Below are positions 1 to 9,046 of a DNA stretch of 64,000 nucleotides, piece after piece (position 1 is the first letter of the stretch; each line of letters begins with the position of its first letter). The stretch comes from Sutcliffiella cohnii. Lineage in GTDB: Bacteria; Bacillota; Bacilli; Bacillales; Bacillaceae_I. The stretch covers positions 2,720,501 to 2,784,500 of the forward strand of contig NZ_CP018866.1 in assembly GCF_002250055.1 (NCBI RefSeq), written 5' to 3'. The notes under the pieces are model-generated. The model worked only from the letters and a program-made list of their open reading frames with translations, was not told the DNA's origin and searched no databases. Position numbers and translations under genes: made by a program.

Positions 1-493
1 AATCTGTTATATCTACGAAAAAATTAGGTTTGTGAAAACCATTAATCATATAGGAGTATTGTTTTTCTACTTGATGTGCCGGGAGACTATTTTTATCATT
101 AAATTTTTTTATTTTGGCAGAAAAGATTGCCTCCCGTACAAGCGCAGCACAATTACCATGGTCAGGATGTCTATCTATATGGTACGGAAAAAAGATTACT
201 TTCGGTTTCCACTTTCGGATTATTGCAACTACTTCCTTCACATTGTCTTCTTGTATATAAATACCACGGTCTGGAATATCCAACTGTTCCCTCACGGCAA
301 TACCAAGAACCTTTTCTGCCTTAGTAGCTTCTTCTTGTCTAAGCGACACAGTTCCGTTAGAAGACAATTCCGCATTCGTTATATTGCAAATACCTATTTT
401 AAAACCTTCTGACACATATTTTGCAATTGTGCCACCCATTCCGATCTCAACGTCGTCAGGGTGTGCACCAAAAATTAAAAAATCAAGATTCAT
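1..493 (-). CDS. bshB1: Bacillithiol biosynthesis deacetylase BshB1, cut by window edge
   Basis: Zinc-dependent LmbE/PIG-L family deacetylase that converts GlcNAc-malate to GlcN-malate in bacillithiol synthesis. The ATG at 493 opens [21 protein letters not shown], which contains the family zinc motif AHPDD; a second histidine-rich segment reads [11 protein letters not shown], about 115 residues in. About 164 residues are present and the frame is still open at position 1, so the C-terminus lies outside the window. It starts 2 bp after the mgsA stop, with AAGGAAGAG as ribosome binding site inside the end of mgsA, so it is the fourth gene of the ypjD-dapB-mgsA-bshB1 operon. The same order is found in B. 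subtilis. Confidence 0.9.
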   Translation of the reverse strand, partial: MNLDFLIFGAHPDDVEIGMGGTIAKYVSEGFKIGICNITNAELSSNGTVSLRQEEATKAEKVLGIAVREQLDIPDRGIYIQEDNVKEVVAIIRKWKPKVIFFPYHIDRHPDHGNCAALVREAIFSAKIKKFNDKNSLPAHQVEKQYSYMINGFHKPNFFVDITD

Positions 494-495
494 TA

Positions 496-912
496 TTAAT
501 TCTCTTCCTTCTGTCGATCATGAATAACGTTACGCCACACAAAATCTCCACGTTCTAATCCTTTAATTAAAATTTCAGCGGTGCCCATATTTGTTGCTAA
601 CGGAATCGCATATACATCACATAACCTTAAAAGAGCTGTTACGTCTGGTTCGTGTGGTTGAGCTGTTAATGGATCTCTAAAAAATATAACTAAATCCATA
701 TTATTCTGCGCAATCATTGCCCCAATTTCTTGGTCTCCTCCTAGTGGGCCTGATTGAAATCTATATACATTTAGTCCTGTTGCTTCCGATATTTTCATCC
801 CCGTAGTACCAGTTGCAAAAAGTTCATGTTCTTTTAAAACAGTGCTGTATGCTGTAGCAAAATGAATCATATCTGTTTTCTTTTTATCGTGTGCAATTAA
901 TGCAATTTTCAT
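496..912 (-). CDS. mgsA: Methylglyoxal synthase
   Basis: Converts dihydroxyacetone phosphate to methylglyoxal and phosphate, a bypass of lower glycolysis under phosphate limitation. The 138-residue protein has the full family length. The phosphate-binding TGTTG lies at 34-38, the catalytic segment [12 protein letters not shown] at 54-65 has the expected Asp60, and [14 protein letters not shown] follows with Asp80, His87 and Asp90. The N-terminal IALIAHD carries His8. It is cotranscribed with dapB (13 bp upstream) and bshB1 (2 bp downstream). Confidence 0.95.
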   Translation of the reverse strand: MKIALIAHDKKKTDMIHFATAYSTVLKEHELFATGTTGMKISEATGLNVYRFQSGPLGGDQEIGAMIAQNNMDLVIFFRDPLTAQPHEPDVTALLRLCDVYAIPLATNMGTAEILIKGLERGDFVWRNVIHDRQKEEN

Positions 913-925
913 CGTTAGTCCCCCA

Positions 926-1732
926 TTATTCGATAATATTTTCTAATCCATATACAAGCATATCTAATTTCATTACTGTTTCTACACTTAATTTAACTCC
1001 AGACATAAACGATGCTCTGTTATAAGAATCATGACGTATCGTTAAAGATTGCCCTTCTCCTCCAAATATAACCTCTTGGTGGGCTACTAGTCCTGGCAAA
1101 CGCACGCTATGAATATGTATACCATCTTTCGTCGTTGCCCCTCTTGCTCCCTGCATTTGTTCTTCTTCTTCTGGATGACCTTGTTGTTTTGATGTACGAG
1201 TTTGGGAAATCATTTCTGCTGTTTTAATTCCTGTCCCAGAAGGAGCATCTAATTTTCGATCATGATGTAATTCGATAATTTCTACATCTGCAAAATGTTT
1301 AGCAGCCATTTGAGCAAATTTCATCATTAAGATTGCCCCTACTGCAAAGTTTGGAGCAATAATTACACCTAACTGTTTCTCTTTTGCTAGTTTCCCTATA
1401 TGTTCTAACTCCTCTTCTGTAAACCCTGTTGTGCCAACAACAGGACGAACTCCGTATTGAAGGGCAAGTTCTGTATGTTTTTTTCCAATTTCAGGAGTTG
1501 TTAAATCGATTAAAACATCCGCTTCAACATTTTGAAAGCAGTATTCTGCGTCAGTATAAATTTTACCCTTTAAAGAGTTAGGAAATCCTTCTACTTCCGC
1601 TAATGCTTTACCATCATTTATTCGGTCGATACACCCGACAAGTTCAAAGTGTTCCGTATTATGTATTAAAAATGCTGCCTCTTTTCCCATTCTACCACGA
1701 GGGCCGGCTAAAATTATTTTTATTTTTTCCAC
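926..1732 (-). CDS. dapB: 4-hydroxy-tetrahydrodipicolinate reductase
   Basis: NAD(P)H-dependent reductase of the diaminopimelate/lysine pathway. It also feeds dipicolinate synthesis for spores. Of 268 residues, the Rossmann motif GPRGRMG is at 10-16, the VGTTGF loop at 99-104, and the signature [15 protein letters not shown] at 154-168 holds the catalytic histidine and lysine and the substrate-binding SGTG. The start is a GTG at 1732, 1 bp after the ypjD stop, with GAAGGGATAG as ribosome binding site. An ATG nearby is in another frame. Confidence 0.95.
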   Translation of the reverse strand: MEKIKIILAGPRGRMGKEAAFLIHNTEHFELVGCIDRINDGKALAEVEGFPNSLKGKIYTDAEYCFQNVEADVLIDLTTPEIGKKHTELALQYGVRPVVGTTGFTEEELEHIGKLAKEKQLGVIIAPNFAVGAILMMKFAQMAAKHFADVEIIELHHDRKLDAPSGTGIKTAEMISQTRTSKQQGHPEEEEQMQGARGATTKDGIHIHSVRLPGLVAHQEVIFGGEGQSLTIRHDSYNRASFMSGVKLSVETVMKLDMLVYGLENIIE

Positions 1733-1733
1733 A

Positions 1734-2081
1734 TCATTCTATCCCTTCATCAATCTTTGTCCATCGATCTTTATCACGAGTGTTAAATTTATGCATTACT
1801 CGGTCATGTGCCTCTTGTAGGTCTATTCCTTGAGAATTTGCAAAACATATAAGCACAAATAATAAATCGCCTAGTTCTTCTTCAATTGTTTTTTCTGTTT
1901 CTGTATTTTTTTTAGGTTTTTCTCCATAATAATGGTTCACTTCTCTAGCTAGCTCTCCTAACTCTTCTGTTAAACGCGCTAACATCGCTAAAGGACTAAA
2001 ATATCCTTCTTTAAATTGAGAAATGTAGTTATCCACTTCTTGTTGAATTTGTTCCAACGTTTTACGCTCTTCCACTATCAT
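1734..2081 (-). CDS. ypjD: MazG-like nucleotide pyrophosphohydrolase YpjD
   Basis: All-alpha NTP pyrophosphohydrolase of the MazG superfamily, probably removing non-canonical nucleotides; the substrate is not known from the sequence. In the 115 residues the metal-binding helices are clear: [11 protein letters not shown] at about 38-48, then [15 protein letters not shown] at about 67-81, with the paired acidic EExxE and ExxD positions. It is the first gene of the operon with dapB, mgsA and bshB1. The ATG at 2081 is preceded by GAGAGGTGA. A sigma-A-like promoter lies just upstream. Confidence 0.88.
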   Translation of the reverse strand: MIVEERKTLEQIQQEVDNYISQFKEGYFSPLAMLARLTEELGELAREVNHYYGEKPKKNTETEKTIEEELGDLLFVLICFANSQGIDLQEAHDRVMHKFNTRDKDRWTKIDEGIE

Positions 2082-2122
2082 TCACCTCTCTTTCATGTTA
2101 GCTAAAAGTAGCTCATTTGACA

Positions 2123-2152
2123 AATATAATATTCGGTTTACTTCTATGTTAA
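2123..2152 (-). promoter_or_regulatory. Sigma-A-like promoter of ypjD-dapB-mgsA-bshB1
   Basis: Read on the minus strand, TTAACA (2152-2147) and TATATT (2128-2123) are separated by 18 bp. Each hexamer is one base off consensus. The site lies about 40 bp upstream of the ypjD start, in the divergent region with ypjC. Confidence 0.5.
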
Positions 2153-2203
2153 AGATACTTTATAATGAAACGGTTGAAATATGATTCGGTGGAGGAATAA
2201 AAG

Positions 2204-3079
2204 ATGAAAGGGTTACGACTTGTCAATATACTTTATATTCTTTTAGGTTCTGCAATTTTTGCCTATGGATTAGTAAATTTTAATATGCAAAATAATTTAG
2301 CAGAAGGCGGTTTTACTGGGATAACATTACTTTTATATTTTGTTTTTAACTTAGACCCATCCTATACTAACCTAATTTTAAACATCCCTATCTTTTTTAT
2401 CGGTTGGAAACTTTTAGGTAAAAACACTTTTATTTATACCATTTTAGGAACTGTTAGTTTGTCTGTATTTTTATGGATTTTCCAACGAACGCCTAACATT
2501 ATGTTTCCACCTTTATTGGATGATTTAACGTTAGCTGCTCTTTTGGCTGGGGTTACAATTGGTGTTGGACTCGGAATAATATTCCGTTTTGGTGGAACTA
2601 CTGGTGGTGTTGACATTATTGCAAGACTTGCCCACAAATATATTGGCTGGAGTATGGGAAAGACGATGTTTCTTTTCGACGCCATCGTTATTGCCGTTTC
2701 CATTATTGCGTATCTCTCCTACCGTGAAGGGATGTACACTCTAGTTGCAGTTTTTGTAGCGGCCCGAGTGATTGATTTTATGCAAGAAGGAGCATATGCA
2801 GCAAAAGGGGCTACAATCATATCCGATAAAAATGAATTAATAGCATCCAATATATTAAAAGAAATGGATCGTGGCGTAACCATTTTGCGTGGTCAAGGCT
2901 CTTATACTAAACAAGACCGAGATATTTTATATTGTGTAGTAGGCAAAAATGAAATAGTAAAACTTAAAAATATTATTACATCAACTGACCCACACGCCTT
3001 TGTAGCCGTAAGTGATGTTCATGATGTACTAGGGGAAGGTTTTACTTTAGATGAGAACAAAAACCCGTTAGAACGATAA
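2204..3079 (+). CDS. ypjC: YitT family membrane protein YpjC
   Basis: Predicted integral membrane protein of the YitT family (DUF161 plus C-terminal DUF2179); the function is not established. Of 291 residues, the first two thirds hold five to six hydrophobic segments with a glycine-rich signature FRFGGTTGGVDIIARL near 128-143. The last about 70 residues are soluble and match the DUF2179 pattern (GVTILRGQGSYTKQDRDILYCVV). The ATG at 2204 has GGTGGAGGAA at proper spacing. A TATAAT at 2161-2166 could be its -10 element, but no convincing -35 accompanies it. It is one of the few plus-strand genes here, divergent from ypjD. Confidence 0.88.
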   Translation: MKGLRLVNILYILLGSAIFAYGLVNFNMQNNLAEGGFTGITLLLYFVFNLDPSYTNLILNIPIFFIGWKLLGKNTFIYTILGTVSLSVFLWIFQRTPNIMFPPLLDDLTLAALLAGVTIGVGLGIIFRFGGTTGGVDIIARLAHKYIGWSMGKTMFLFDAIVIAVSIIAYLSYREGMYTLVAVFVAARVIDFMQEGAYAAKGATIISDKNELIASNILKEMDRGVTILRGQGSYTKQDRDILYCVVGKNEIVKLKNIITSTDPHAFVAVSDVHDVLGEGFTLDENKNPLER

Positions 3080-3097
3080 TAAATAACGTAATAGAGA

Positions 3098-3126
3098 AAA
3101 ACGCAGCGAAAAAATCGTTGCGTTTT
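3098..3126 (+). terminator. Hairpin terminator after ypjC
   Basis: AAAACGCAGCGA (3098-3109) pairs with TCGTTGCGTTTT (3115-3126) through 12 bp including one G-U pair, with a 5-nt loop of A. The T-rich 3' arm fits an intrinsic terminator about 20 bp after the ypjC stop. Confidence 0.75.
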
Positions 3127-3238
3127 CCATTTAAAACGTTTTATTCTTCCTACTACCGCTTTAATTAATATGTCCACTTACCATTCGGTTATTTCATGAC
3201 CATTATAGAATAACTTCCAAATTGAACGTATCTTCGCT

Positions 3239-3277
3239 AACATTTAACGCAAGGACTATGTCCTTGCGTTAAATGTT
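3239..3277 (-). terminator. Perfect 18-bp inverted repeat at the end of the zinc peptidase gene
   Basis: An 18-bp arm at 3239-3256 is perfectly repeated in inverse at 3260-3277 with a 3-bp loop, overlapping the peptidase stop codon. The core is CGCAAGGAC/GTCCTTGCG. The T/A-rich outer arm could act as the tail for both directions, so it is read as a bidirectional terminator between ypjC and the convergent peptidase gene. Confidence 0.65.
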
Positions 3278-3950
3278 ATTCTCTATTGTTTAAATAAATT
3301 AATACGAAGCGGAGTAACTCCAGTACTGCTACAGCAGCTGCAGCTACATATGTTAATGCAGCAGCATTTAATACCTTTTTCGTTTCACGCTCTTCACTAT
3401 TTGTAATAATCCCAGTAGCAACTAGTTGATCCATTGCTCTATTCGATGCATTAAACTCTACTGGTAACGTTACTACTTGAAATAAAACGGCAGCAGCCAT
3501 GAATAAAATACCAAGAAGAAGTAAGTTATTTGAATACATAAAAATACCAGCCAAAATTAAAAAGTAAGAAAAATTAGATCCAAGATTCGCAACTGGAACT
3601 AACGCGTGCCGAAATCTTAAAAAAGCATAGTCTTGATTATCTTGGATTGCATGCCCCACCTCATGGGCTGCAATGGCTGCACCAGCAACTGAATGTCCAT
3701 GATAGTTTTCTGATGAGAGACGAACAACTTTAGAACGCGGATCATAGTGATCTGTTAAAATTCCTCTTGTTTCTTCTACTCGTACATCATACATGCCGTT
3801 ATCATTTAATATTTTTCTTGCAACTTGTGCACCTGTCATACCTGATGTGTTTGCAATTTTAGAATATTTTTTATATGCACTTTTTACTTTTGATTGTGCC
3901 CATAATGGTAAAATAAGCAAAGCAGCAAAATATATTATGAACATCGCCAT
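3276..3950 (-). CDS. YugP-like membrane zinc metallopeptidase
   Basis: Membrane-associated neutral zinc peptidase of the family that includes B. subtilis YugP (about 225 residues there, 224 here). A hydrophobic N-terminal segment (residues 3-15) precedes a soluble stretch with AAHEVGHAIQ at about 94-103, the HExxH zinc motif. Two further hydrophobic segments follow near 130-165, and another at the C-terminus. The substrate is unknown. In B. subtilis yugP is elsewhere, so its position between ypjC and ypjB is a local difference. The ATG at 3948-3950 is preceded by AGGAGGAAC. Confidence 0.85.
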   Translation of the reverse strand: MAMFIIYFAALLILPLWAQSKVKSAYKKYSKIANTSGMTGAQVARKILNDNGMYDVRVEETRGILTDHYDPRSKVVRLSSENYHGHSVAGAAIAAHEVGHAIQDNQDYAFLRFRHALVPVANLGSNFSYFLILAGIFMYSNNLLLLGILFMAAAVLFQVVTLPVEFNASNRAMDQLVATGIITNSEERETKKVLNAAALTYVAAAAVAVLELLRFVLIYLNNRE

Positions 3951-4025
3951 TCCGTATTGTTCCTCCTAGAAAATAAATTAACAACATAATGATAATTTTA
4001 TTTTATTTATTATTCATTATTGTTG

Positions 4026-4817
4026 TCAATCTTTTTGCTTTTTACGCTTTCGCTTACGATTTTCTGCCTCATACCTCCGCCAAGCAACATAGGACAATGT
4101 AAGTAAAATAATGCTCCCTGTACTGATCATTACCCATAATAAACTCGGATCTGTTTCATCTTCCTTTAACTGTTCAAATAATGCTCTAAAATCTGTTTCC
4201 ATTGCATTAAGTTGATCCATTTTAGATGGATCTTGAATTATTGTACGCTTGTTTTGGTCTAAATATTGTAAGTGAGCATCAACCTTTGCAATATACTCAG
4301 GTTTTACATCCATTCTAAGGCTAGGAAGGATTAGATTATAAGTTTTAATTAACCGATAGTAATGCTGACCGAATATGTTCTCATCTTTCGACTCAACTGA
4401 ATGCTTTAACTGCTGGAAGGTAGTAATAATCGGTTCTTCCATTTCTGTCCATAGCGGCTGATGTTCCGAACTCATCGCATCGACGGCCAGACGTAACATC
4501 ATTACATTCCTGACTTTTTCTTCATGAGGTACTGTTCCGTTCATTAAAATATCCTTCGTTTGTGAATGTACCGACATAATGACACGGACATCATCCATTT
4601 TTACATTTTTTTGTGTGGTCATCATTTTCGAAAAATCATCCATAAATATTTCTAATAAATTGTGTGCTTCAACATAACGTTCTTGTCGAGATAACTGAAT
4701 AGATGTTTCTAGTAAATCATTTAGTTTTTCATAAGGTTTGGAATCTGCAGCTGTCACTTGTGTAATAGGGAAACATAAAAAGATAGCTATTATTCCAATA
4801 AGTAAGCGAACCATCAT
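4026..4817 (-). CDS. ypjB: Sporulation protein YpjB
   Basis: Matches the YpjB sporulation-protein family in length (263 residues) and layout: an N-terminal signal sequence (hydrophobic 3-20, VTAAD cleavage region), an extracytoplasmic alpha-helical domain, one transmembrane segment near 228-246 (SLLWVMISTGSIILLTLSY) and a very basic cytosolic tail (RKRKRKKQKD). The biochemical role is unknown. The ATG at 4817 has GGGAGGGACAAGGT upstream; a second ATG one codon in is possible. ypjA follows 60 bp upstream in the transcript. Confidence 0.85.
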   Translation of the reverse strand: MMVRLLIGIIAIFLCFPITQVTAADSKPYEKLNDLLETSIQLSRQERYVEAHNLLEIFMDDFSKMMTTQKNVKMDDVRVIMSVHSQTKDILMNGTVPHEEKVRNVMMLRLAVDAMSSEHQPLWTEMEEPIITTFQQLKHSVESKDENIFGQHYYRLIKTYNLILPSLRMDVKPEYIAKVDAHLQYLDQNKRTIIQDPSKMDQLNAMETDFRALFEQLKEDETDPSLLWVMISTGSIILLTLSYVAWRRYEAENRKRKRKKQKD

Positions 4818-4876
4818 ACCTTGTCCCTCCCATGCAATCTATTAAATCATATGTAAAATGGGACAAGGATAGAACA

Positions 4877-5476
4877 TTAATTCAGTTGTAGTTTATAGCT
4901 ATCTTTTCGTATGACAAGATAATATGCTAATCCGATACAAAAAATACTTAACCAAAACGTAAAATAACCGATTGGCTGCATATATTGAGATAAACTACCG
5001 TACCAAGGCATCATCTCAAAAACATAATCTATAATATCGTTATGTATTGTCCATATTGCTGCAATAACTAAATGTGACATGCGAAAACGATAGTAAGAAC
5101 TGTACAGAATGCCTTGTACCGCCATGGCACCATGTGAGGCAATTAGCAAATAACCGTCCCATGATAAATAACCATTTTCCATGAGCGTTAATAGGTTCAT
5201 GACAACAGCCCATACTCCGTACTTTACTAACGTAATAAGTGCTAACGCCTCAAATAATTTAAAGTTTTTACCTATCAAAAAACCGATTAAAACAATTACA
5301 AAAAATAAGCTAGCTGTTGGACTATCAGGGACAAACGGAATAAAGTGAAGCGGTGTGCTCGATAATTGAACTCCATACCATATGTATCCATATATTGTGC
5401 CGAAAATATTGACAATTAGTAATAACCATAGGATTGATCTATGTGCTAATAATTGCAGTATCCAAGTAGATTTCAA
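4877..5476 (-). CDS. ypjA: DUF1405 membrane protein YpjA
   Basis: Integral membrane protein of 199 residues with about five to six hydrophobic segments. It is recognised as the YpjA/DUF1405 family by sequence (for example YIWYGVQL near the N-terminus) and by position before ypjB. No function is known. The start is a TTG at 5476 with AAAGGAGA 9-10 nt upstream; no ATG fits better. It may be cotranscribed with ypjB. Confidence 0.82.
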   Translation of the reverse strand: MKSTWILQLLAHRSILWLLLIVNIFGTIYGYIWYGVQLSSTPLHFIPFVPDSPTASLFFVIVLIGFLIGKNFKLFEALALITLVKYGVWAVVMNLLTLMENGYLSWDGYLLIASHGAMAVQGILYSSYYRFRMSHLVIAAIWTIHNDIIDYVFEMMPWYGSLSQYMQPIGYFTFWLSIFCIGLAYYLVIRKDSYKLQLN

Positions 5477-5640
5477 TGAGTTGTTCTCCTTTCCTAAAGA
5501 GTATTCTAATATTTTATTACAACATTACAATTGTAAACTTTTCCGATTGTAAAAATCCAGTCATGAAGAGAAAAATTGGCCTTCTATAGAATAATAACAT
5601 TTCATTATGGACCAATTTGTTTATTATAATACTTGAAACA

Positions 5641-5674
5641 GACAAAAAAAAACTGGCTATAATAGCCAGTTTTA
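5641..5674 (-). terminator. Terminator of qcrABC
   Basis: AACTGGCTAT (5651-5660) pairs with ATAGCCAGTT (5662-5671). On the minus strand it is followed by a run of T (5650-5644). The hairpin overlaps the qcrC stop codon. Confidence 0.88.
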
Positions 5675-6469
5675 TTCTAGTTCTGCAACTTTTTCGTTCA
5701 TTTCCACTAAATATTGACCAAGAATTTCTAATTCTTCATCAGTACCTTTAAATACATCACCTGGCATACCACCGATTCCTTCTACAGCGATTTTCATGTA
5801 ATCTTCTGCAGTATAATCAGGGTTATCCAATAGGGATGGTCCTAGTGGAGGAGCACCTTGTAGGTCGTTACCGTGACAAGATAAACACGTTTGTGCTTGT
5901 AATATTTCGTAACCTTGTGCTGTTTCATCAATTTCGATTGCTAATTCTTCTCTGATGGCACCTTGCTCTGCAGCTGCCTCCCAATCATGAGATTCTACAG
6001 ATTGCCACGTTAAGAAGAACGTAGAAGCAATAGCTAGTAACATGAAACCAGTAGCTAGTGGACGCTTATGTGGGCGTCGCTCTGGACCACGATCTAAGAA
6101 TGGAGCAAGTAATAATGCACCAAATGCGATCCCAGGCATTACCATTGCACCGATTACAGTATAAGGACCAGCCGCATACTGATATTTTAATAACTCATAT
6201 AAGAATAAGAAGTACCAGTCAGGTACTGGGATGTAAGCTGTATCTGTTGGATCCGCAATACGTTCTAATGGAGGTTCATGAGCTACTGTTAAGCATAAGA
6301 AACCAATTAAGAAAACAGCACCAACCAACCATTCTTTTAGAAGGAAGTTAGGCCAGAAAGCTTCTGTCTTTCCTGGGTACTCCGAATAATCTTTCGGGAT
6401 ATTCGGCTTTCTTCCTTCTGCAGGAACACGAGAATCTCCAACAAACTTCATTCCTTTACCTCTATGCAT
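5672..6469 (-). CDS. qcrC: Menaquinol:cytochrome c reductase, cytochrome b/c subunit
   Basis: Subunit of the membrane bc complex that passes electrons from menaquinol to cytochrome c. The 265 residues join a subunit-IV-like part with three membrane helices (near 45-65, 97-120 and 140-158) to a C-terminal cytochrome c domain with the heme site CLSCH at about 194-198 and a later methionine-containing segment (GGMPGDVF). The N-terminus MHRGKGMKFVGDSR is the conserved Bacillus start, which supports the ATG at 6469. The order qcrA-qcrB-qcrC is as in B. subtilis. Confidence 0.96.
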   Translation of the reverse strand: MHRGKGMKFVGDSRVPAEGRKPNIPKDYSEYPGKTEAFWPNFLLKEWLVGAVFLIGFLCLTVAHEPPLERIADPTDTAYIPVPDWYFLFLYELLKYQYAAGPYTVIGAMVMPGIAFGALLLAPFLDRGPERRPHKRPLATGFMLLAIASTFFLTWQSVESHDWEAAAEQGAIREELAIEIDETAQGYEILQAQTCLSCHGNDLQGAPPLGPSLLDNPDYTAEDYMKIAVEGIGGMPGDVFKGTDEELEILGQYLVEMNEKVAELE

Positions 6470-6500
6470 ACATTTCCCCTCCTTTTATCTTCACTTAATT

Positions 6501-7175
6501 TTATAGTGGACCAGAAATACCTTGTTTACGAATCATAATAAAGTGAGCAGCCATTAAACCGAATAATGCTGCTGGTAGGAAGAATACATGAATAGCAAAG
6601 AAACGTGTTAACGTTTGTGCACCAACTATTTCAGGGTGTCCTGCAAGCAATGTTTTTACGGCAGTACCTATAAACGGTGTTGCCTCTGCAATTTGTAGAC
6701 CTACCTTTGTAGCGAATAGCGCTTTCATATCCCAAGGTAATAAATATCCTGTGAAACCTAAACCTAACATAACAAAGAAGATTAATACTCCTACCATCCA
6801 GTTAAGTTCACGTGGCTTTTTATATGCCCCTTGGAAGAATACGCGTAATGTATGTAAGAACATCATTACAATAACTAAACTAGCACCCCAGTGGTGCATA
6901 CCGCGTACGATTTGACCAAATGCAACTTCATTTTGTAAATAGTATACAGATTCCCAAGCATTCTTAATATCTGGAACGTAGTACATAGTTAAAAACATAC
7001 CAGATAAAACTTGAATTACTGTTACGAAGAAAGTTAATCCACCGAAACAATAAACGAACGCTGAAAAATGATGTGCTGGGTTAACGTGTTCTGGAACCTC
7101 GTGGTCCGCAATATCACGCCACATAGGCGTAATATCTAAACGTTCATCGACCCAATCATAAATCTTATTAAGCAA
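6501..7175 (-). CDS. qcrB: Menaquinol:cytochrome c reductase, cytochrome b subunit
   Basis: Cytochrome b6-type subunit of 224 residues, the usual Bacillus length. It has four membrane helices; heme-b ligand histidines lie in GMHHWGAS and in FFAIHVFF/AAHFIM. Cys43 (VYCFGG) matches the cysteine that binds an extra heme covalently in B. subtilis. The start is TTG at 7175 (MLNKIYDWVDER) with AGGGAGGCG upstream. The protein is almost invariant among Bacillus relatives. Confidence 0.96.
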   Translation of the reverse strand: MLNKIYDWVDERLDITPMWRDIADHEVPEHVNPAHHFSAFVYCFGGLTFFVTVIQVLSGMFLTMYYVPDIKNAWESVYYLQNEVAFGQIVRGMHHWGASLVIVMMFLHTLRVFFQGAYKKPRELNWMVGVLIFFVMLGLGFTGYLLPWDMKALFATKVGLQIAEATPFIGTAVKTLLAGHPEIVGAQTLTRFFAIHVFFLPAALFGLMAAHFIMIRKQGISGPL

Positions 7176-7191
7176 TGATTACGCCTCCCTT

Positions 7192-7698
7192 CTAGCTTTG
7201 TGGTGGTTTTGCAGCACCTAAGTATAATGTTCCGTCTTTCACTTCATGTACGTATACATCAAGTGGAGCGATAGGTGGTGTACCTTCTACATTACGACCA
7301 TCTTTGTAATACAAGCCGTAGTGACAAGGACAGAAAAACTTGTCTGGATTTTGTGGGTCGGAAGCCCAGTTAACAGTACAACCTAAATGTTTACAAACTG
7401 GCGATAATGCGATAATATTTCCGCTCTCATCTTTGTATACCCAAGCAGATCTTGGTTCCTCTGATTCGTACCAAGCATCAACCTGATGTACTTTAAAGTC
7501 AAAACGTTGTGGTTCATTTGTAATTTCATCTACACTTGCAACTGCAACTAAGTCTTGTTCTGCGCCAGCTTTTAATACTGGATCAATTGCGAAACGAACC
7601 ATTGGCATAAGCATCCCTGCTGCCATGAATCCACCTACACCTGTAAGAGTGTAGTTCAAAAATTGACGTCTAGAAACACGATGGTTTTTCTCACTCAT
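7192..7698 (-). CDS. qcrA: Menaquinol:cytochrome c reductase, Rieske iron-sulfur subunit
   Basis: 168-residue Rieske protein. A twin-arginine signal (SRRQFLNYTLTG) at about 9-20 is followed by the N-terminal anchor. The [2Fe-2S] ligands lie in CKHLGC and CPCHYG. The open frame extends 40 codons further upstream, but the ATG at 7698 gives the family length (167 in B. subtilis) and has GGGGGGAA at good spacing. First gene of qcrABC, behind a good sigma-A promoter. Confidence 0.96.
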   Translation of the reverse strand: MSEKNHRVSRRQFLNYTLTGVGGFMAAGMLMPMVRFAIDPVLKAGAEQDLVAVASVDEITNEPQRFDFKVHQVDAWYESEEPRSAWVYKDESGNIIALSPVCKHLGCTVNWASDPQNPDKFFCPCHYGLYYKDGRNVEGTPPIAPLDVYVHEVKDGTLYLGAAKPPQS

Positions 7699-7782
7699 TT
7701 GTTTTTCCCCCCTTATATAGAAAAACTTAGTCCGTCCATTACGGACAGCAGTTAATAACACATAGAAAACTAGGACATTCTC

Positions 7783-7811
7783 ATGATATATCAATCTTGT
7801 TGCAAGGTCAA
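7783..7811 (-). promoter_or_regulatory. Sigma-A promoter of qcrABC
   Basis: On the minus strand TTGACC (7811-7806) and TATCAT (7788-7783) are spaced by 17 bp, each one base from consensus. Transcription should start near 7776, giving a leader of about 75 nt. Confidence 0.65.
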
Positions 7812-7896
7812 TAATCACATTTACAGAATTAATGTATTAGTTATGACTTTTTTAGCACAATTTTATTTTTTACCAAGTTCTTATTGACTTTTCATA

Positions 7897-8352
7897 TTAA
7901 TGCCACTTTGAAATAAAAATTGGTAAAAGCTGATTCATTTGATCTGTTATTAGTTTTTGCTTGTACTTTTCTTCCATATCCTCTAGAGGGATTGCTGGGA
8001 GCCATAATAGTTTTCCGTTTATCTCCTCCTCTTCTTGTTTCCATTGTTGATCAGAAGTTAGTAAGAAAATATGTTTAACTCCTTCCGCTTCCAAATGTTG
8101 AATATATTCATTTAACACTTCTTTTTTTATTCTTCCATTTCCATGAAACAAATATGTATAAGTTGGCAATAGCATTACACGTCCTTTAAACTGCCTCTCA
8201 AGCTCATTCGTTAAAGTTGTAATGTATTCTCCTAATGAAGCTAAGTTCTTCATATCTGCCTTAAAACTGATAGGTACAAGCGGAATAATAGCTGTGTCTA
8301 TATACTCTTTTGATTGTTCATATACTGTAACGTCTTTGGTTGTCCATTTCAT
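7897..8352 (-). CDS. ypiF: DUF2487 family protein YpiF
   Basis: Uncharacterised 151-residue soluble protein recognised as YpiF by its N-terminus (MKWTTKDVTVYEQSKEYID) and its position between ypiB and qcrA. The longer open frame to 8430 lacks a ribosome binding site; the ATG at 8352 has GAAAGGAAGA upstream and gives the usual length. No catalytic motif is visible. Confidence 0.8.
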   Translation of the reverse strand: MKWTTKDVTVYEQSKEYIDTAIIPLVPISFKADMKNLASLGEYITTLTNELERQFKGRVMLLPTYTYLFHGNGRIKKEVLNEYIQHLEAEGVKHIFLLTSDQQWKQEEEEINGKLLWLPAIPLEDMEEKYKQKLITDQMNQLLPIFISKWH

Positions 8353-8472
8353 CTTTAATCTTCCTTTCAGTGATTGGCTATTATACAAATTATTATGTAA
8401 GTTTATGTAACTAACATAAACTATTGACATTTTCTCATTTTAACATAAAACATACCACACAGTGTTGCAAGC

Positions 8473-8502
8473 AAAAAAATAAACCTTGTATTATACAAGG
8501 TT
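8473..8502 (-). terminator. Terminator after ypiB
   Basis: AACCTTGTA (8482-8490) pairs with TACAAGGTT (8494-8502) around a 3-nt loop. On the minus strand it is followed by TTTATTTTTTTG. It separates ypiB from ypiF-qcrABC. Confidence 0.88.
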
Positions 8503-8509
8503 TTATCTT

Positions 8510-9046
8510 TCATAGTTGTTTTAATTGCTCCGTTAATTTCGCAAATGCTTCTTTATCTTGTTGATCTAATGCGTCATCAATCATACTTAATAGTTTCTCA
8601 CGTTGGAACTTATTAAGTGACTCCTCCAAAAACTTTTCTGCTAAAATACGATCCTTTTCATTTCCTTGAATATTTTTAGGCATAAAAGGATTTTCCTCGA
8701 GGACTGCTGCATATTGTGGGGAATGATATGCAGACCGGAAATTCAATTGAATATAAATGTCTTCGTCTCGATTTAATCGTATGTCGTGGAAAGATTTTTC
8801 CGCATCAGTGGTCATAACATTTTGCTTGTAAAATCTAAACGGCACTTCGTCTACACAGTGAGTAGACATTACAAGGCCACGTGGACAAAATTGCGCCTGC
8901 TCAACAAAATGTACTTTTCTCATCAGTTGATCATGACTCATTAAATAATTTAAAATCCATACACACTCTCGTCTCTTTAGCTGATAGTTTCCTAAAAACC
9001 AGCGAATGAATTCTTTCTTCTCGTTGACAGAAACAGGGGTAGCCAA
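8510..9046 (-). CDS. ypiB: YpiB/ReoY family proteolysis factor
   Basis: Member of the UPF0302 family. The Listeria orthologue ReoY is needed, with a TPR partner, for ClpCP degradation of MurA (UDP-GlcNAc enolpyruvyl transferase); here that role is inferred. The frame can be opened at 9067, but the family begins (M)[10 protein letters not shown], which places the start at the TTG at 9046. A perfect AGGAGGG sits 8 nt upstream of that TTG. This gives 178 residues (179 in B. subtilis). Conserved blocks include [17 protein letters not shown] and [25 protein letters not shown] (two separate runs joined). It is 29 bp downstream of ypiA, the TPR partner. Confidence 0.9.
   Translation of the reverse strand: MATPVSVNEKKEFIRWFLGNYQLKRRECVWILNYLMSHDQLMRKVHFVEQAQFCPRGLVMSTHCVDEVPFRFYKQNVMTTDAEKSFHDIRLNRDEDIYIQLNFRSAYHSPQYAAVLEENPFMPKNIQGNEKDRILAEKFLEESLNKFQREKLLSMIDDALDQQDKEAFAKLTEQLKQL

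Noticed and set aside
32..412. Plus-strand frames at the left edge
   Set aside because: The minus strand here codes bshB1 with its AHPDD zinc motif; the plus frames have no domain.
2117..2166. TTGACA at 2117 with TATAAT at 2161 as a ypjC promoter
   Set aside because: The two hexamers are 38 bp apart and cannot be used together; only the -10 remains plausible.
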